Shown here piece after piece: positions 27,058 to 35,600 of a stretch of 64,000 nucleotides of DNA (position 1 is its first letter; each line of letters opens with the position of its first letter). Origin of the DNA: CAWIVH01 sp963839475 (lineage in GTDB: Bacteria > Acidobacteriota > UBA6911); contig CAWIVH010000012.1 of NCBI GenBank assembly GCA_963839475.1, positions 186,001-250,000 on the forward strand, given 5' to 3'. The notes below the pieces were generated by a model that searched no databases, was not told where the DNA came from, and was given only the letters and a program-made list of their open reading frames with translations. Both the position numbers and the translations under genes were made by a program.

Positions 27058-27582
27058 ATGCCAGGTTCCGAGTCTGCCGATCCGGTTATTGAACACAAGA
27101 GAAAAGCCAAAGTCGGCGCAAGGGTTGCTATCATCACCCTTTCCAGCACTCGCTCGACTGGAAACGACGAGTCCGGGGACATAATCCAGAGCCTGGCTGA
27201 AATAGGCGGCAATATTGTCTCGGTGAGAAAGCTGATCGCCGACAACCGAACCGTCTTGAGGGCGTCCCTGCGCGAACTTGTCAGGCAAAAGGATGTGGAC
27301 GCCATCATTACAACGGGCGGAACCGGGATTGCCTCATCCGATATCACCATCGAAACCGTTCATGGTATGTTGGAAAAGGAACTCCCGGGTTTCAACTCGC
27401 TTTTCATGCTGCTCAGCTACCCGCATATCAAGAGCGCCTCGATGCTCTCCCGAGCCATTGCCGGAGTGATCAAAGGGAAGCCGATTTTTTGCCTGCCGGG
27501 AAGTCCAAGAGCATGTAAGCTTGCCATGGAATCATTGGTTTTGAAGGAATTGGGGCACATGCTCATGCTGCTCGGAAAATGA
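27058..27582 (+). CDS. moaB: MoaB/MogA-family molybdenum-cofactor protein
   Basis: 174 residues from ATG 27058, with GGGGCGGGGG upstream; the frame from 26965 adds a leader without family similarity. Motifs: VAIITLSSTRSTGNDESG, DAIITTGGTGIASSDITIE (TTGGTG at 85-90) and 'FCLPGSPRACKLAME'. This is the MPT-binding fold. The family adenylylates molybdopterin so that MoeA can insert molybdate, although some MoaB proteins have unclear activity. The gph-type phosphatase gene starts immediately after its stop codon, so they are co-transcribed. moeA and moaC are 31 kb away on the other strand. Confidence 0.85.
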   Translation: MPGSESADPVIEHKRKAKVGARVAIITLSSTRSTGNDESGDIIQSLAEIGGNIVSVRKLIADNRTVLRASLRELVRQKDVDAIITTGGTGIASSDITIETVHGMLEKELPGFNSLFMLLSYPHIKSASMLSRAIAGVIKGKPIFCLPGSPRACKLAMESLVLKELGHMLMLLGK

Positions 27583-28263
27583 ATGAATCCCCGGCCTGAA
27601 TTGTCCTGCCGCCTTTTTATTTTCGATCTCGACGGCACCCTCATCGATTCCAGGGCAGACATCGCCCGCTCGGTCAATATCGCATTGAAAGAAAAGGGTT
27701 TGCCCCAAGTTGAGACCGCGAAAATAGCCGATTTCGTGGGGAATGGGGTCCACCAGCTCATATATCGTGTTCTTCAGGAGATCATCGGGTCCGAACCCGA
27801 TCCGACTGTGCTCCAGGCCACCGTCGCCGCATACCTGGCCGCCTATGAGGAGGGGCTTCTTGTGGAAACGCGGCTTTATCCGGGCACCCGGGAAGCTCTT
27901 GAGCATATAGGATGGTCGAGAAAAGCCGTGATTACCAACAAGCCGGAGCGATTTTCACGCCGGATCCTGGAATCACTCCAAGTGGCTGCACTGTTCGACA
28001 TCATTCTCGGCGGAGATTCCCTCCCGCAGAGGAAGCCCGATCCCACCCCGCTCCACTATGTCATGAACCAGTGCGGCGTGAAGCCGGCTGATACCGTTAT
28101 GGTCGGAGACAGTCTGGTGGATGTGGCTGCCGGCAAGGCGGCGGGAACCCTTACCTGCGGCATAACCGGTGGATTTCGTCCCAAGGCGGAACTTGAAGAT
28201 GCCGGATGTGACCTCGTGATCGACTCCGTGGCGGATCTCCCCCTGCACTTCCGCGCCCCCTGA
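27583..28263 (+). CDS. gph: Phosphoglycolate-phosphatase-like HAD hydrolase
   Basis: 226 residues, starting directly after the moaB stop. HAD motifs: FDLDGTLIDS (nucleophile Asp15, Asp17), VITNKP (motif II Thr), KPDPTPLHYV (motif III Lys) and MVGDSLVDVAAGKAAG (motif IV Asp). An α-helical cap follows motif I, as in Gph proteins, which remove phosphate from 2-phosphoglycolate formed during DNA repair or by oxygenation. Other small phosphate esters are possible substrates in this large family. The link to molybdenum cofactor in the same transcript is unexplained. Confidence 0.8.
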   Translation: MNPRPELSCRLFIFDLDGTLIDSRADIARSVNIALKEKGLPQVETAKIADFVGNGVHQLIYRVLQEIIGSEPDPTVLQATVAAYLAAYEEGLLVETRLYPGTREALEHIGWSRKAVITNKPERFSRRILESLQVAALFDIILGGDSLPQRKPDPTPLHYVMNQCGVKPADTVMVGDSLVDVAAGKAAGTLTCGITGGFRPKAELEDAGCDLVIDSVADLPLHFRAP

Positions 28264-28380
28264 TCCCTTCCTATCCCCGGGATGATCTGTTTTACGGACG
28301 GGAAATTTTACCGATGAAGGCGGGTCTCTGATGAAAAAGCCGCGATCGGGAAACCGGGAATCCTCTGGCAAAACCGGGGA

Positions 28381-29157
28381 CTACGGTTTGGGCGGGCCGA
28401 ATTCAATCTTTGCTTTGGATCCGAAACGTTTGTAGTCCTCGTAGGTTATCGTTTCCTCCACGCGCACTGAGTTGTCACTGAAGCGAAGGGTGCTGTCGGC
28501 GTGAGTCCAGGTAGGAAACCAAAACTGTTCGTCAATGACCTGACGAATGGTCTCGAATTCCGGGAACTGGTTGTCGCGCCTCTGCGGGACAGGTTTTCCT
28601 ACCGTTCGCACTATTTGCAGATCCTGGTCGTCTACCCAAATTTTCCCCTGGAAATACATCCTGTCGCCCTTGGTTTTCTTCGGTTTGACGGAGAACAGAT
28701 AGCACTCGAGCTCGTCGACCTTCTCCTTGCCTTCATATTTCAGGTCGTAAAGCGGGAGTTCCTTGGCGGTCAAAGCGAAGGGCTGAATATTGTTGATCAC
28801 ATCGGTGTCCTCTTTGGTCCAGCCGACGCTCCTGAGCTGCCCGCTGCGGCGGACAACCTGAACTTCCCGCGTACCGTCATCGCGGAATACAACTTCCGAG
28901 ACGATGGTCATGCCTTCGCGGGAAGAGAATCCATTAACCGATACAATTCGAATTTTGGCCGTCTGACGGTAGGTATATTGCATCCACGCTTCATAGAATT
29001 CGGTCTCTTTGGCAGCAAAAGCCTGGATCACTTCTTCCGGTGTCAGGTTTTTCTTGGCGGCTGGTTTGTCAACTTGAGGTTTTGACGGGTCTTGCCCCGA
29101 TCGAACCAGACCGACGGAACAAAAAAGCATCAAAATGGCAGTATGCAGGTATTTCAC
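28381..29157 (-). CDS. Secreted LolA-like protein of unknown function
   Basis: 258 residues. A signal peptide (MKYLHTAILMLFCSVGLVRSG) is followed by a Lys-rich linker and a β-rich domain with repeated strands (YTYRQTAKIRIVSV, 'YLFSVKPKKTKGDRMYFQG', 'KIWVDDQDLQIVRTVGK', 'FWFPTWTHADSTLRFSD'). The pattern of 'G.IWVD..DL.IVR..G' resembles the LolA/LppX-type half-barrel that binds lipids in the periplasm; 'outer membrane lipoprotein-sorting'-like proteins in Acidobacteriota look like this. Lipid binding is inferred. The gene is divergent from the trmJ-type gene with 116 bases between, and convergent with gph. Confidence 0.6.
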   Translation of the reverse strand: MKYLHTAILMLFCSVGLVRSGQDPSKPQVDKPAAKKNLTPEEVIQAFAAKETEFYEAWMQYTYRQTAKIRIVSVNGFSSREGMTIVSEVVFRDDGTREVQVVRRSGQLRSVGWTKEDTDVINNIQPFALTAKELPLYDLKYEGKEKVDELECYLFSVKPKKTKGDRMYFQGKIWVDDQDLQIVRTVGKPVPQRRDNQFPEFETIRQVIDEQFWFPTWTHADSTLRFSDNSVRVEETITYEDYKRFGSKAKIEFGPPKP

Positions 29158-29273
29158 CTTCGTATCCTCCGAAATCCATGAAATAGATACAGTCTCGGCT
29201 TGCGAGTTTCAACGCAAATGCGGTTCAAGGCGCCTTTTGACCTGGGGAGAAGGTTCGGGGTAAAGTAGCATTC

Positions 29274-30032
29274 ATGCCGGATAACCGCCTGAAAAATGTT
29301 TATATCATCCTTGCCGGCACCAAACATCCCGGCAACATCGGATCTGCCGCAAGGGCCATGGCGAATATGGGCCTCCGCAATCTGAGGCTCGCCGCACCTC
29401 AGTGTGAGATCAATGAGGAGGCTGCACGACTGGCCAAAGCCGGAACCCAGGTTCTCCAGGAAGTGAAGGTTTTTCCGTCCCTGGGCGAGGCTATTCAGGA
29501 CATCCGCTTCCTGGCTGGGACGACTGGAAAATCCGGGGGCAACAGGTCCAAGACTCTGCCCCCGCGGAAACTGGCCACAAAAATATTGGAGTATGCTGAA
29601 ACGCAGAAAACCGGGATCGTTTTCGGCCCTGAGGATACCGGTTTGGTCGACGAGGATCTCCTGCCATGCCAGATGCTGATTAGAATTCCGACCGATCCTG
29701 AAGCCCGCAGCTTGAATCTTGCCCATGCGGTCCTGGTGGTTGGCTACGAACTGCATCTGGGCTGCCTCGTGCCAGAAAAGGCCCGGGGATCCAGGCTGGC
29801 GCCGGTCGGACAAGTGGAAGCCATGTACAGCCAGTTGGAGAAGGCTCTTCTTCAGATCGGTTTTCTGCACGAGCAAAACAGCCGCCACATGATGTTCACC
29901 CTTAGGCGCATTTTCGGCAGGGCTGGTCTCCAGCCGCCGGATGTCGGGATTCTCAGAGGAATAGCCAGGCAGATCTCCTGGTACGGATCCAGGAATCGCC
30001 ATGTTGAAAAAACGGATTCCGGCAGAGACTAG
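29274..30032 (+). CDS. trmJ: SpoU/TrmJ-type RNA 2'-O-methyltransferase
   Basis: 252 residues. SPOUT knot motifs: motif 1 'ILAGTKHPGNIGSAARAMANMG', motif 2 'GIVFGPEDTGLVDEDL', and motif 3 'IPTDPEARSLNLAHAVLVVGYE'. The N-terminal catalytic domain (1-160) plus a short helical C-terminal part matches TrmJ, which methylates the 2'-OH of residue 32 in tRNA using S-adenosylmethionine. It acts in the cytoplasm as a dimer. The DedA gene follows after about 130 bases. Confidence 0.85.
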   Translation: MPDNRLKNVYIILAGTKHPGNIGSAARAMANMGLRNLRLAAPQCEINEEAARLAKAGTQVLQEVKVFPSLGEAIQDIRFLAGTTGKSGGNRSKTLPPRKLATKILEYAETQKTGIVFGPEDTGLVDEDLLPCQMLIRIPTDPEARSLNLAHAVLVVGYELHLGCLVPEKARGSRLAPVGQVEAMYSQLEKALLQIGFLHEQNSRHMMFTLRRIFGRAGLQPPDVGILRGIARQISWYGSRNRHVEKTDSGRD

Positions 30033-30161
30033 ATAGGGCGATGAAAATAGCGATCTCTTGACGAATTACAAAGGCTCGATAACTTCAAAAGGAGCCAGCG
30101 ATGACAAAAGCTCGCTCCCGTCGATGCAGGCATGGCGGCATCCCGTGGTATCCTTTGCGGC

Positions 30162-30773
30162 ATGCTTGACAGCTTGACCCGATATTTCACAGAATTGACT
30201 CCCGCATGGTTTTACCTCGCACTCTTCTTGTGCGCCTACCTGGAAAATGTGCTTCCGCCGGTTCCGGGGGATACTGTCGTGGTCTTCGCCGCCTACCTGG
30301 TGGGGAGATCCCAGGAACGGGTTGCCGGGGTTTTCGCCGCCACTACACTGGGAAGTGTCGCGGGTTTTATGACGTTCTACTGGATCGGTTGTCTGGTGCA
30401 CCCCGAGTTCTTTATCCGGAAGAACTACCGCTTTCTGCCGGCACGATCCTTCGAAAATGCGGGCCAATGGTTTCGCCGTTGGGGATACTGGGTCATCCTT
30501 TTGAACCGGTTCCTTGCCGGAATCCGATCGGTGATATCGATTGTCTGCGGAGTCTACCGGCTTCCCAAAGCCAAAGTATTCCTGCTATCCCTGTTGGGAT
30601 GCGGGATTTGGAATCTTGCGCTGATCCTGGCCGGTTATTTGTTGGGGGCAAATTGGCCATGGATCGAGCAGCTTCTCCGGCAATACAGCCGCGTCCTGCT
30701 CGGCATGTGTCTTCTGGCGGGCAGCGTATGGGTTTTGCGCAAGCGCTTTTCAAACCAGCAGGAAGGCAAGTAG
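30162..30773 (+). CDS. DedA-family membrane protein
   Basis: 203 residues from ATG 30162; the start at 30132 is possible but adds an unrelated leader. The protein shows the DedA/SNARE-associated pattern: ENVLPPVPGDTVVVFAAYL in the first half-helix, 'GSVAGFMTFYWIGC', a central 'FNR...AGIRSVISIVCGVYRLPK' segment with the conserved Arg and Pro, and two further membrane segments near the C-terminus. DedA proteins are flippase/scramblase-type transporters, several of them for undecaprenyl phosphate or phospholipids. It lies between trmJ and an EamA exporter on the same strand. Confidence 0.8.
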   Translation: MLDSLTRYFTELTPAWFYLALFLCAYLENVLPPVPGDTVVVFAAYLVGRSQERVAGVFAATTLGSVAGFMTFYWIGCLVHPEFFIRKNYRFLPARSFENAGQWFRRWGYWVILLNRFLAGIRSVISIVCGVYRLPKAKVFLLSLLGCGIWNLALILAGYLLGANWPWIEQLLRQYSRVLLGMCLLAGSVWVLRKRFSNQQEGK

Positions 30774-30870
30774 CCCGGCGGCGCGCGTCAAATTGCGGGG
30801 AACCGGAAAGTTCGCGTCACCTGATTTCTCAAGAGCCGTTCAAGACACATGATGTAGCGAATTGGGCCAT

Positions 30871-31827
30871 ATGCAGCCAAGCCAAGGAAACAGCCGGCTC
30901 ACCCGGGAGGATTACCAGGGCCCTTCACTCGGTCTCGAAGTCCTGATGTTGAGCGTGCCCCTGATCTGGGGCATGAATTTCTCGATCATGAAAGGCCTGT
31001 ATGCCTGGTTTGATCCCCTGGCCTTCACGGCTTTGCGCTTTACGGTCGGTGTTATCACACTGACGCTTTTCATGAGATTTCGGGATCATTCGCTCGCGGT
31101 GGATCGCAGCGACCTGCCGGCCCTTATCGGCCTCGGCTTTTTATCCAACACCATTTACCAGTTTCTTTTTGTCATCGGATTGGCCAACACCAAGGCAGGC
31201 AACGGGGGGCTGCTTATGGCCTCCACTCCGGTTTTCGCCTACCTCATGGGACTGGTCCTCAAAAGAGAGCGGTTCAGCCGCCAGGTCCTCGGCGGCATTC
31301 TCCTGTCGACTGCCGGTGTGGCCGCGATAGTCCTTTTTGGCGACAAGGAGGTTTCACTGGGAGCGAACTGGCGGGGAGATGGAATGATCCTGGCGGCGGC
31401 CGTCTGCTGGGGCTGGTACACGGGTAGTGCCTCGCGTCTGATCCTCAAATACGGCGCTCTGCGTGTCACCTATTGGCTGATGCTGAGCGGAACGCTGCTC
31501 CTCATACCACCCGTCCTCCCGTCCATTTTCCGTCAGGACTGGGGCGCCGTGCCGATAGTCGGGTGGCTTTCCTTCGCCTACTCGGCATTTCTGTCGATCG
31601 TCTACTGCTATGTCGTCTGGTCCTATGCCATTCAGCGGGTCGGCGTCGCCCGAACGGCCGTTTACTCCAACATCACCCCCCTCATCGCATTGCTTGGCGG
31701 ATGGATGCTCCTCGGGGAAAAACCGGTTCCGGGCCAGATCCTTGGAATCGCCTTTATCCTGGCGGGAGTCTTCCTGGTTCGGCTGAAGAAGCCCGTCCTG
31801 ACACCATCACTGAACACCGGGAGATGA
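30871..31827 (+). CDS. EamA/DMT-family transporter
   Basis: 318 residues from ATG 30871 (an in-frame TTG at 30862 is less likely). Ten hydrophobic segments in two EamA repeats can be traced, beginning 'LEVLMLSVPLIWGMNFSIMKGL' and, in the second half, 'GDGMILAAAVCWGWYTGSASR'. The C-terminal repeat ends 'LGIAFILAGVFLVR'. The family exports amino acids, sugars, nucleosides or drugs in the inner membrane by proton exchange; no substrate can be assigned. It has no clear ribosome-binding site. It is convergent with the secreted-protein gene that follows, with 13 bases between the stops. Confidence 0.85.
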   Translation: MQPSQGNSRLTREDYQGPSLGLEVLMLSVPLIWGMNFSIMKGLYAWFDPLAFTALRFTVGVITLTLFMRFRDHSLAVDRSDLPALIGLGFLSNTIYQFLFVIGLANTKAGNGGLLMASTPVFAYLMGLVLKRERFSRQVLGGILLSTAGVAAIVLFGDKEVSLGANWRGDGMILAAAVCWGWYTGSASRLILKYGALRVTYWLMLSGTLLLIPPVLPSIFRQDWGAVPIVGWLSFAYSAFLSIVYCYVVWSYAIQRVGVARTAVYSNITPLIALLGGWMLLGEKPVPGQILGIAFILAGVFLVRLKKPVLTPSLNTGR

Positions 31828-31840
31828 TGAATCACCCGAA

Positions 31841-32527
31841 TCAGCGTTTAATCACGATCTTGCCGGGGGGGAGACGGAAACCGCGTTGAGGACTTACATA
31901 TTTCCATGCGATTCCGTATGAATCGAGCAGAAGCTTTTCGCCGGGAGACGTCACATTACCTTTGAGATCGATATATTGAAACAGCATCAAGCGATACACG
32001 TTGGCCGATGCGAGGCCGCCGGCCCTTTCGAAAGCATAAATTCCCACAAAATTGCCGATGGTTTTGCCGGACTTGTCGATAACCGGCATCTTGTAAAGCG
32101 AATCCGGCGGCAGGAATTTCAAGAGGGAGTTGGTGAGGGGAATATTGGCTTTTGTGTTTTTGATCTCGAAAATCTTGTCAAAAGTGATGGAGTGGGCGGT
32201 GAGCGACGAGTCAACCTCCGCCTCCAACTCCGCGATCGATATTGCGGGAAGCGATTCGTGAAGCAATTCCAACTGGCGCGTGATTCCCTGCCAGTCGACG
32301 CGTTCGGCGGCGGAATTGAGGCATTTGTCGATGCTCTGCCATTTGGCCATTTCGATTTTCCCCGTAGTGCCGATTTTGCAGGGGAATTGCACCGTCGCCT
32401 GGTTGTAGGCTCCGGAGATAATGATATCGATCCTGCCGCGCAGTTCTTTCAAGCTGATCTGAGCGTGGGCCGTGGGGATGCACACCAGTAAAGCCAATGT
32501 TAATGCCGCGCGCACGATAAATGGCAT
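31841..32527 (-). CDS. Secreted protein of unknown function
   Basis: 228 residues with a clear signal peptide (about 1-23, cleavage after THAQ). The mature part is mixed α/β without a recognised domain: 'ELRGRIDIIISGAYNQATVQFPCKI', 'KWQSIDKCLNSAAERVDW' (one possible disulphide between the two Cys), then a β-rich half 'MPVIDKSGKTIGNFVGIYAFE' and 'YRLMLFQYIDLKGN'. It is the last gene of a minus-strand operon after the STAS and STN/HEAT genes, 24 bases after the latter, which suggests a shared envelope function. Confidence 0.55.
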   Translation of the reverse strand: MPFIVRAALTLALLVCIPTAHAQISLKELRGRIDIIISGAYNQATVQFPCKIGTTGKIEMAKWQSIDKCLNSAAERVDWQGITRQLELLHESLPAISIAELEAEVDSSLTAHSITFDKIFEIKNTKANIPLTNSLLKFLPPDSLYKMPVIDKSGKTIGNFVGIYAFERAGGLASANVYRLMLFQYIDLKGNVTSPGEKLLLDSYGIAWKYVSPQRGFRLPPGKIVIKR

Positions 32528-32551
32528 AGGGGAAATGCTCCGGGAAGTGAA

Positions 32552-33442
32552 TCAGGGGCGGCGCATGGAAAGTTGCTGGATCGCAATTTCGGCCGCTGCA
32601 GCCACGGTGGCATCTTTGTCTTTGCCCAGCGGCCGCAACTGTTTAAGGTTTTCCGGTTCACCCAACAACGCGACGGCTTTGACGGCACTGTGACGGACGC
32701 CGGGATGTTCATCTTTCAGACGCTTCAAGATCTCCGGCAGAGCGCTGCGTACACTCAGGCTGGCCAGACCTTCAATAGCGCCGGCCCGCACCTCGGGGGC
32801 TTCATCGTTCATCGCCGCGATCAGCGCCTGGACAGCGCCTTCCCCCTTGGAGGCCACCAGGACTTCCACGGCCTTCTGTCGCAGTTCCACGTTTTTGCTT
32901 TCAGCGAGCACCTTGACCGCGTGTTCGGGGCTTTCCACCGTATCATCACCCGTCTTGGTGATGCTGCCGGTTCCGATATAGCGCAGGCTTGCCTGACCGG
33001 TCACATTGGGCCGCACCAGGGACCGCACCAATTGAAGCCGTGATTTACCCGCTTCATCCTTGGTGAAATAAAAGATGGAATTGCCGGGCCCCAAAATACG
33101 GGTGATGGCTTCTCCGAGGGACACCCTGTAAAGGCTGACGGAAATCAAGGCCTCATTCTGCGCGCAAACCTCAAAAACCACCCCGGTCCTTGCAGCCAGT
33201 TCATCCATGACCTTTTGAATCGGCACATTCCGGATTTCACCGGTTACCAAATCCTCTTCGTACCGGATCTTCATGTGCTGCGGGAGGTTGGAAAGGTTTT
33301 GTTCCTGGGCTTGCGGAGCCCTGGGGAACGGTGTGGGAGTCGGTCTTTTGAGACCCTGGGCCACCAATGTTGCACTTCCGGAAACTGCGAGGATAAGCGT
33401 CAAAACCCAGACAACCGGTTGAGGACGAAGGATCCGGTTCAT
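32552..33442 (-). CDS. Secreted STN-like domain protein with HEAT repeats
   Basis: 296 residues from ATG 33442, preceded by GGGGAAGGA. The start overlaps the STAS stop by four bases (ATGA), so translation is coupled. Signal peptide about 1-29; a Pro-rich linker; an STN-like domain (about 55-130) with 'VTGEIRNVPIQKVMDELAAR' and 'GVVFEV', of the kind found at the N-termini of secretins and TonB receptors; then three or more HEAT repeats (about 170-290: 'ALIAAMNDEAPEVRAGAIEGL', 'EILKRLKDEHPGVRHSAVKAV'). HEAT repeats bind proteins. An assembly role in the periplasm is inferred. A long upstream extension of the frame to 33970 is rejected because it crosses the STAS gene. Confidence 0.7.
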   Translation of the reverse strand: MNRILRPQPVVWVLTLILAVSGSATLVAQGLKRPTPTPFPRAPQAQEQNLSNLPQHMKIRYEEDLVTGEIRNVPIQKVMDELAARTGVVFEVCAQNEALISVSLYRVSLGEAITRILGPGNSIFYFTKDEAGKSRLQLVRSLVRPNVTGQASLRYIGTGSITKTGDDTVESPEHAVKVLAESKNVELRQKAVEVLVASKGEGAVQALIAAMNDEAPEVRAGAIEGLASLSVRSALPEILKRLKDEHPGVRHSAVKAVALLGEPENLKQLRPLGKDKDATVAAAAEIAIQQLSMRRP

Positions 33443-33765
33443 TCCTTCCCCGCTTCGACCTCTTCGAGGATTTTCATGAATTTCTCGAAGCGGTACATGG
33501 AAAAGAGGGTGAGCAGCTTGCGGTTGGGATTGATGAGCACCAGGCTGCCGTTTCGATCCCTCATCAGCTTGAAGAGCCGCAGCACCTCCCCGATACCCGA
33601 ACTGTCCATGAAAGGAACGTCCTTGAAGTCGATAACGACTTCGCTCACTCCTTCGGCAAGGACAGGATCGAGTTGGCTGGCTAGTGCCGGGCAATGTTCG
33701 AACGTGATCTTGCCGCTGATTTTCACGATCCGCCGGTTTCCACGGGATTCGACTTGGATATCCAT
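33439..33765 (-). CDS. STAS-domain anti-anti-sigma-factor-type protein
   Basis: 108 residues, a complete single STAS domain: 'RIVKISGKITFEHCPALASQL', 'EVVIDFKDVPFMDSSGIGEVLRLF' and 'GSLVLINPNRKLLTLF'. The DSSG motif (54-57) holds the serine that a partner kinase phosphorylates in SpoIIAA/RsbV-type switches. No RsbW-like kinase or sigma factor is near. The downstream STN/HEAT gene overlaps its stop codon, which is an unusual partner for a cytoplasmic STAS switch. The ribosome-binding site is weak. Confidence 0.85.
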   Translation of the reverse strand: MDIQVESRGNRRIVKISGKITFEHCPALASQLDPVLAEGVSEVVIDFKDVPFMDSSGIGEVLRLFKLMRDRNGSLVLINPNRKLLTLFSMYRFEKFMKILEEVEAGKE

Positions 33766-33830
33766 GATCTTTAAGCGAAAATACTGTCACATTTTGCCAG
33801 CCGGGGCAAGCGCATCGCGGAGCAGGCGCC

Positions 33831-34199
33831 ATGATTTCAAAATATGTCATCCACCGCCACAAGACCGGCCGCACCCATTTCGATCTTCGCCTGGTCCAGA
33901 GTGGTCTGCTCCGGTGCTGGTCGCTCTTGAAGGAACCCCCGCAGGTGCGTGGCGGCTCCAGACTGGCCATCGAAAGGGAGAGCTTCGCGGCGGATGCACT
34001 CGAGGCCAGGAGGTTCTACGAGGATGCATTCGGGGAAGGCCTGGTTCAGACCTGGGACAGCGGCGAGGTGGAAATCGCTGCAACTTCTCCCCGCGAAATG
34101 GAACTGACTTTCCGGGGAATAAAGCTTACCGGGAGCTATCGATTGCGCAGGATGCGCTGGTATCCGGGCAACCGCTGGCTGCTGGAGAAATGCAATTGA
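33831..34199 (+). CDS. Stand-alone LigD 3'-phosphoesterase-like domain
   Basis: 122 residues. The start YVIHRHKTGRTHFDLRL matches the entry to the LigD phosphoesterase (PE) domain of bacterial NHEJ ligases, normally 'FVVQ.H.A.RLHYDFRLE'. His10, His16, Asp18 and Arg20 line up with His42, His48, Asp50 and Arg52 of the Pseudomonas enzyme; 'WSLLKEPP' and 'VQTWDSGEVE' also fit. However, no histidine exists after residue 16, so the equivalent of His84 is missing. The PE domain trims 3'-phosphate and ribonucleotide ends before joining. The lost His makes the same activity doubtful; a nucleic-acid-binding or altered role is possible. No ligase, polymerase or Ku gene is nearby. Confidence 0.75.
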   Translation: MISKYVIHRHKTGRTHFDLRLVQSGLLRCWSLLKEPPQVRGGSRLAIERESFAADALEARRFYEDAFGEGLVQTWDSGEVEIAATSPREMELTFRGIKLTGSYRLRRMRWYPGNRWLLEKCN

Positions 34200-34243
34200 C
34201 CATTCGGGATTATCAGCGGGAACAAATGTCGCGGGGATTTGGC

Positions 34244-34271
34244 TTGACAGGAAGTCACAATCCATTAGAAC
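34244..34271 (+). promoter_or_regulatory. Candidate promoter of the TPR-protein gene
   Basis: A perfect TTGACA (34244-34249) with a 16-base spacer and TAGAAC (34266-34271). The gene start is 34407, so the leader would be about 130 bases. Confidence 0.4.
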
Positions 34272-34406
34272 CTAACGCAAATCGCAGCGGTGGGAAACGT
34301 GTCCGAATGTAAGCTTGGCGCCAGGGGGTGCATGGGATTCCCATCAACGACATAAACAAGCTGCCTGATGGCCTCTGCCATCCAATTTAGCAGGAGTGAG
34401 TCGGAT

Positions 34407-35477
34407 ATGACCCGAGTACTAAAATCTTTTGGCTCTATCTTGGTAGTGCTTGTTCTTTGCGCTCCCTTTATTGGCGCGCAGGATAAGATTTCCCCGGTTT
34501 CCGATTATCAGTTCAAGAAGGATTACGCGCAGTACGAAACCATCAAGAAGGAAGCCGATGTTCAGAAACGCGCGGATCTTTGCGTAGCTTTCATGAAAGA
34601 GCGCCCGATTTCAAAAGCGCTCAGCTATATTGCCACCGATTACATGGAAGCGGTCAAGCCTCACATCCAGAACAAGGATTGGGCCAAAGTTATAGCTATG
34701 GAAGAGGCATTCATAGCACTGATGCCCACGGAAAAGACGGTGAAAGATGCTGCGGTCCCCGAACCCGGGGCGGGGGAATTCCTGAAGGGCGTACTTGCCC
34801 CAACCGCCAAAAGCATGAATTCAGCCCTGATGGCAGCCTACTATCAGTCCAATAACCTGCCGAAGGCTGCGGAAATCGGTGAGCGGATGTATGCCGCCGC
34901 CCCCGAAAAGGAAATGGTCGTCACCCTGGCCGACATCTATCTCAGAATGCAGAATTATGACAAATATCTGCAGTTTGGGGACAAGATCCTCGCCGACTAC
35001 CCCATAGAACAGTCCTATGGAACCGCGCTCCAGATGGCCCAGGTTTATCTTCAGAAGCAGGATGCGAATAAGGCCAAGGAACTCTATACCAAGGTGATGA
35101 ACGTCTACGGGGAAAAGGTCCCACCCGGAGTCCAGGAACCGGCATGGAACACAACCCGCGCCGTGGCATACGGCATATTCGCAGCCGGGACCTACGCGCA
35201 GAAAGATTATCCCAAGACCATTGAGCTTTACACCAAAGTTGCGGGCTTCGACAAAATGCGCGACGACGCCTATTACTACATGGGAATGTGCAAATGGCAG
35301 AGCAAGGAACCCGATGCCGCGATTGAATATTTTGCCAAAGCCGCGGTACTGAACAAGCAGTTCGCCAAGCGCGCCCAGGACTACCTGGATCAACTCTGGA
35401 AAGCCAGACATCCTGAAAATCCGGCGGGAGTTGAAGAAGTGAAAGCCAAAGCGAAAGGCGATTTGGGGCTGAAATAG
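34407..35477 (+). CDS. Secreted TPR-repeat protein
   Basis: 356 residues from ATG 34407, with AGGAG upstream. A signal peptide (about 1-24) ends near FIGAQ. The rest is helical with TPR-type pairs: 'SALMAAYYQSNNLPKAAEIGERMY', 'ADIYLRMQNYDKYLQFGDKIL', 'AQVYLQKQDANKAKELYTKVM', 'GTYAQKDYPKTIELYTKVA' and 'YYMGMCKWQSKEPDAAIEYF'. TPRs mediate protein-protein contacts; here they would act in the periplasm. The family is common in Acidobacteriota but has no defined function. A long hairpin follows the stop codon and may terminate its transcript. Confidence 0.75.
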   Translation: MTRVLKSFGSILVVLVLCAPFIGAQDKISPVSDYQFKKDYAQYETIKKEADVQKRADLCVAFMKERPISKALSYIATDYMEAVKPHIQNKDWAKVIAMEEAFIALMPTEKTVKDAAVPEPGAGEFLKGVLAPTAKSMNSALMAAYYQSNNLPKAAEIGERMYAAAPEKEMVVTLADIYLRMQNYDKYLQFGDKILADYPIEQSYGTALQMAQVYLQKQDANKAKELYTKVMNVYGEKVPPGVQEPAWNTTRAVAYGIFAAGTYAQKDYPKTIELYTKVAGFDKMRDDAYYYMGMCKWQSKEPDAAIEYFAKAAVLNKQFAKRAQDYLDQLWKARHPENPAGVEEVKAKAKGDLGLK

Positions 35478-35495
35478 CTGCCAGAAGGATCAGGC

Positions 35496-35551
35496 CTGCC
35501 GGCATTCCCCGGCGAAGTCGGACTGTAGACTCGCCTCCGGAATGCCGGCAG
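35496..35551 (+). terminator. 13-bp hairpin after the TPR gene
   Basis: CTGCCGGCATTCC (35496-35508) pairs exactly with GGAATGCCGGCAG (35539-35551); inside, GGCGA (35511-35515) pairs with TCGCC (35531-35535). It lies 18 bases after the stop codon. There is no U-tract. Confidence 0.5.
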
Positions 35552-35600
35552 CCATACGCCGGGCAGTTCCTCATTCACACCAGCACGCCACAGCACCTGC

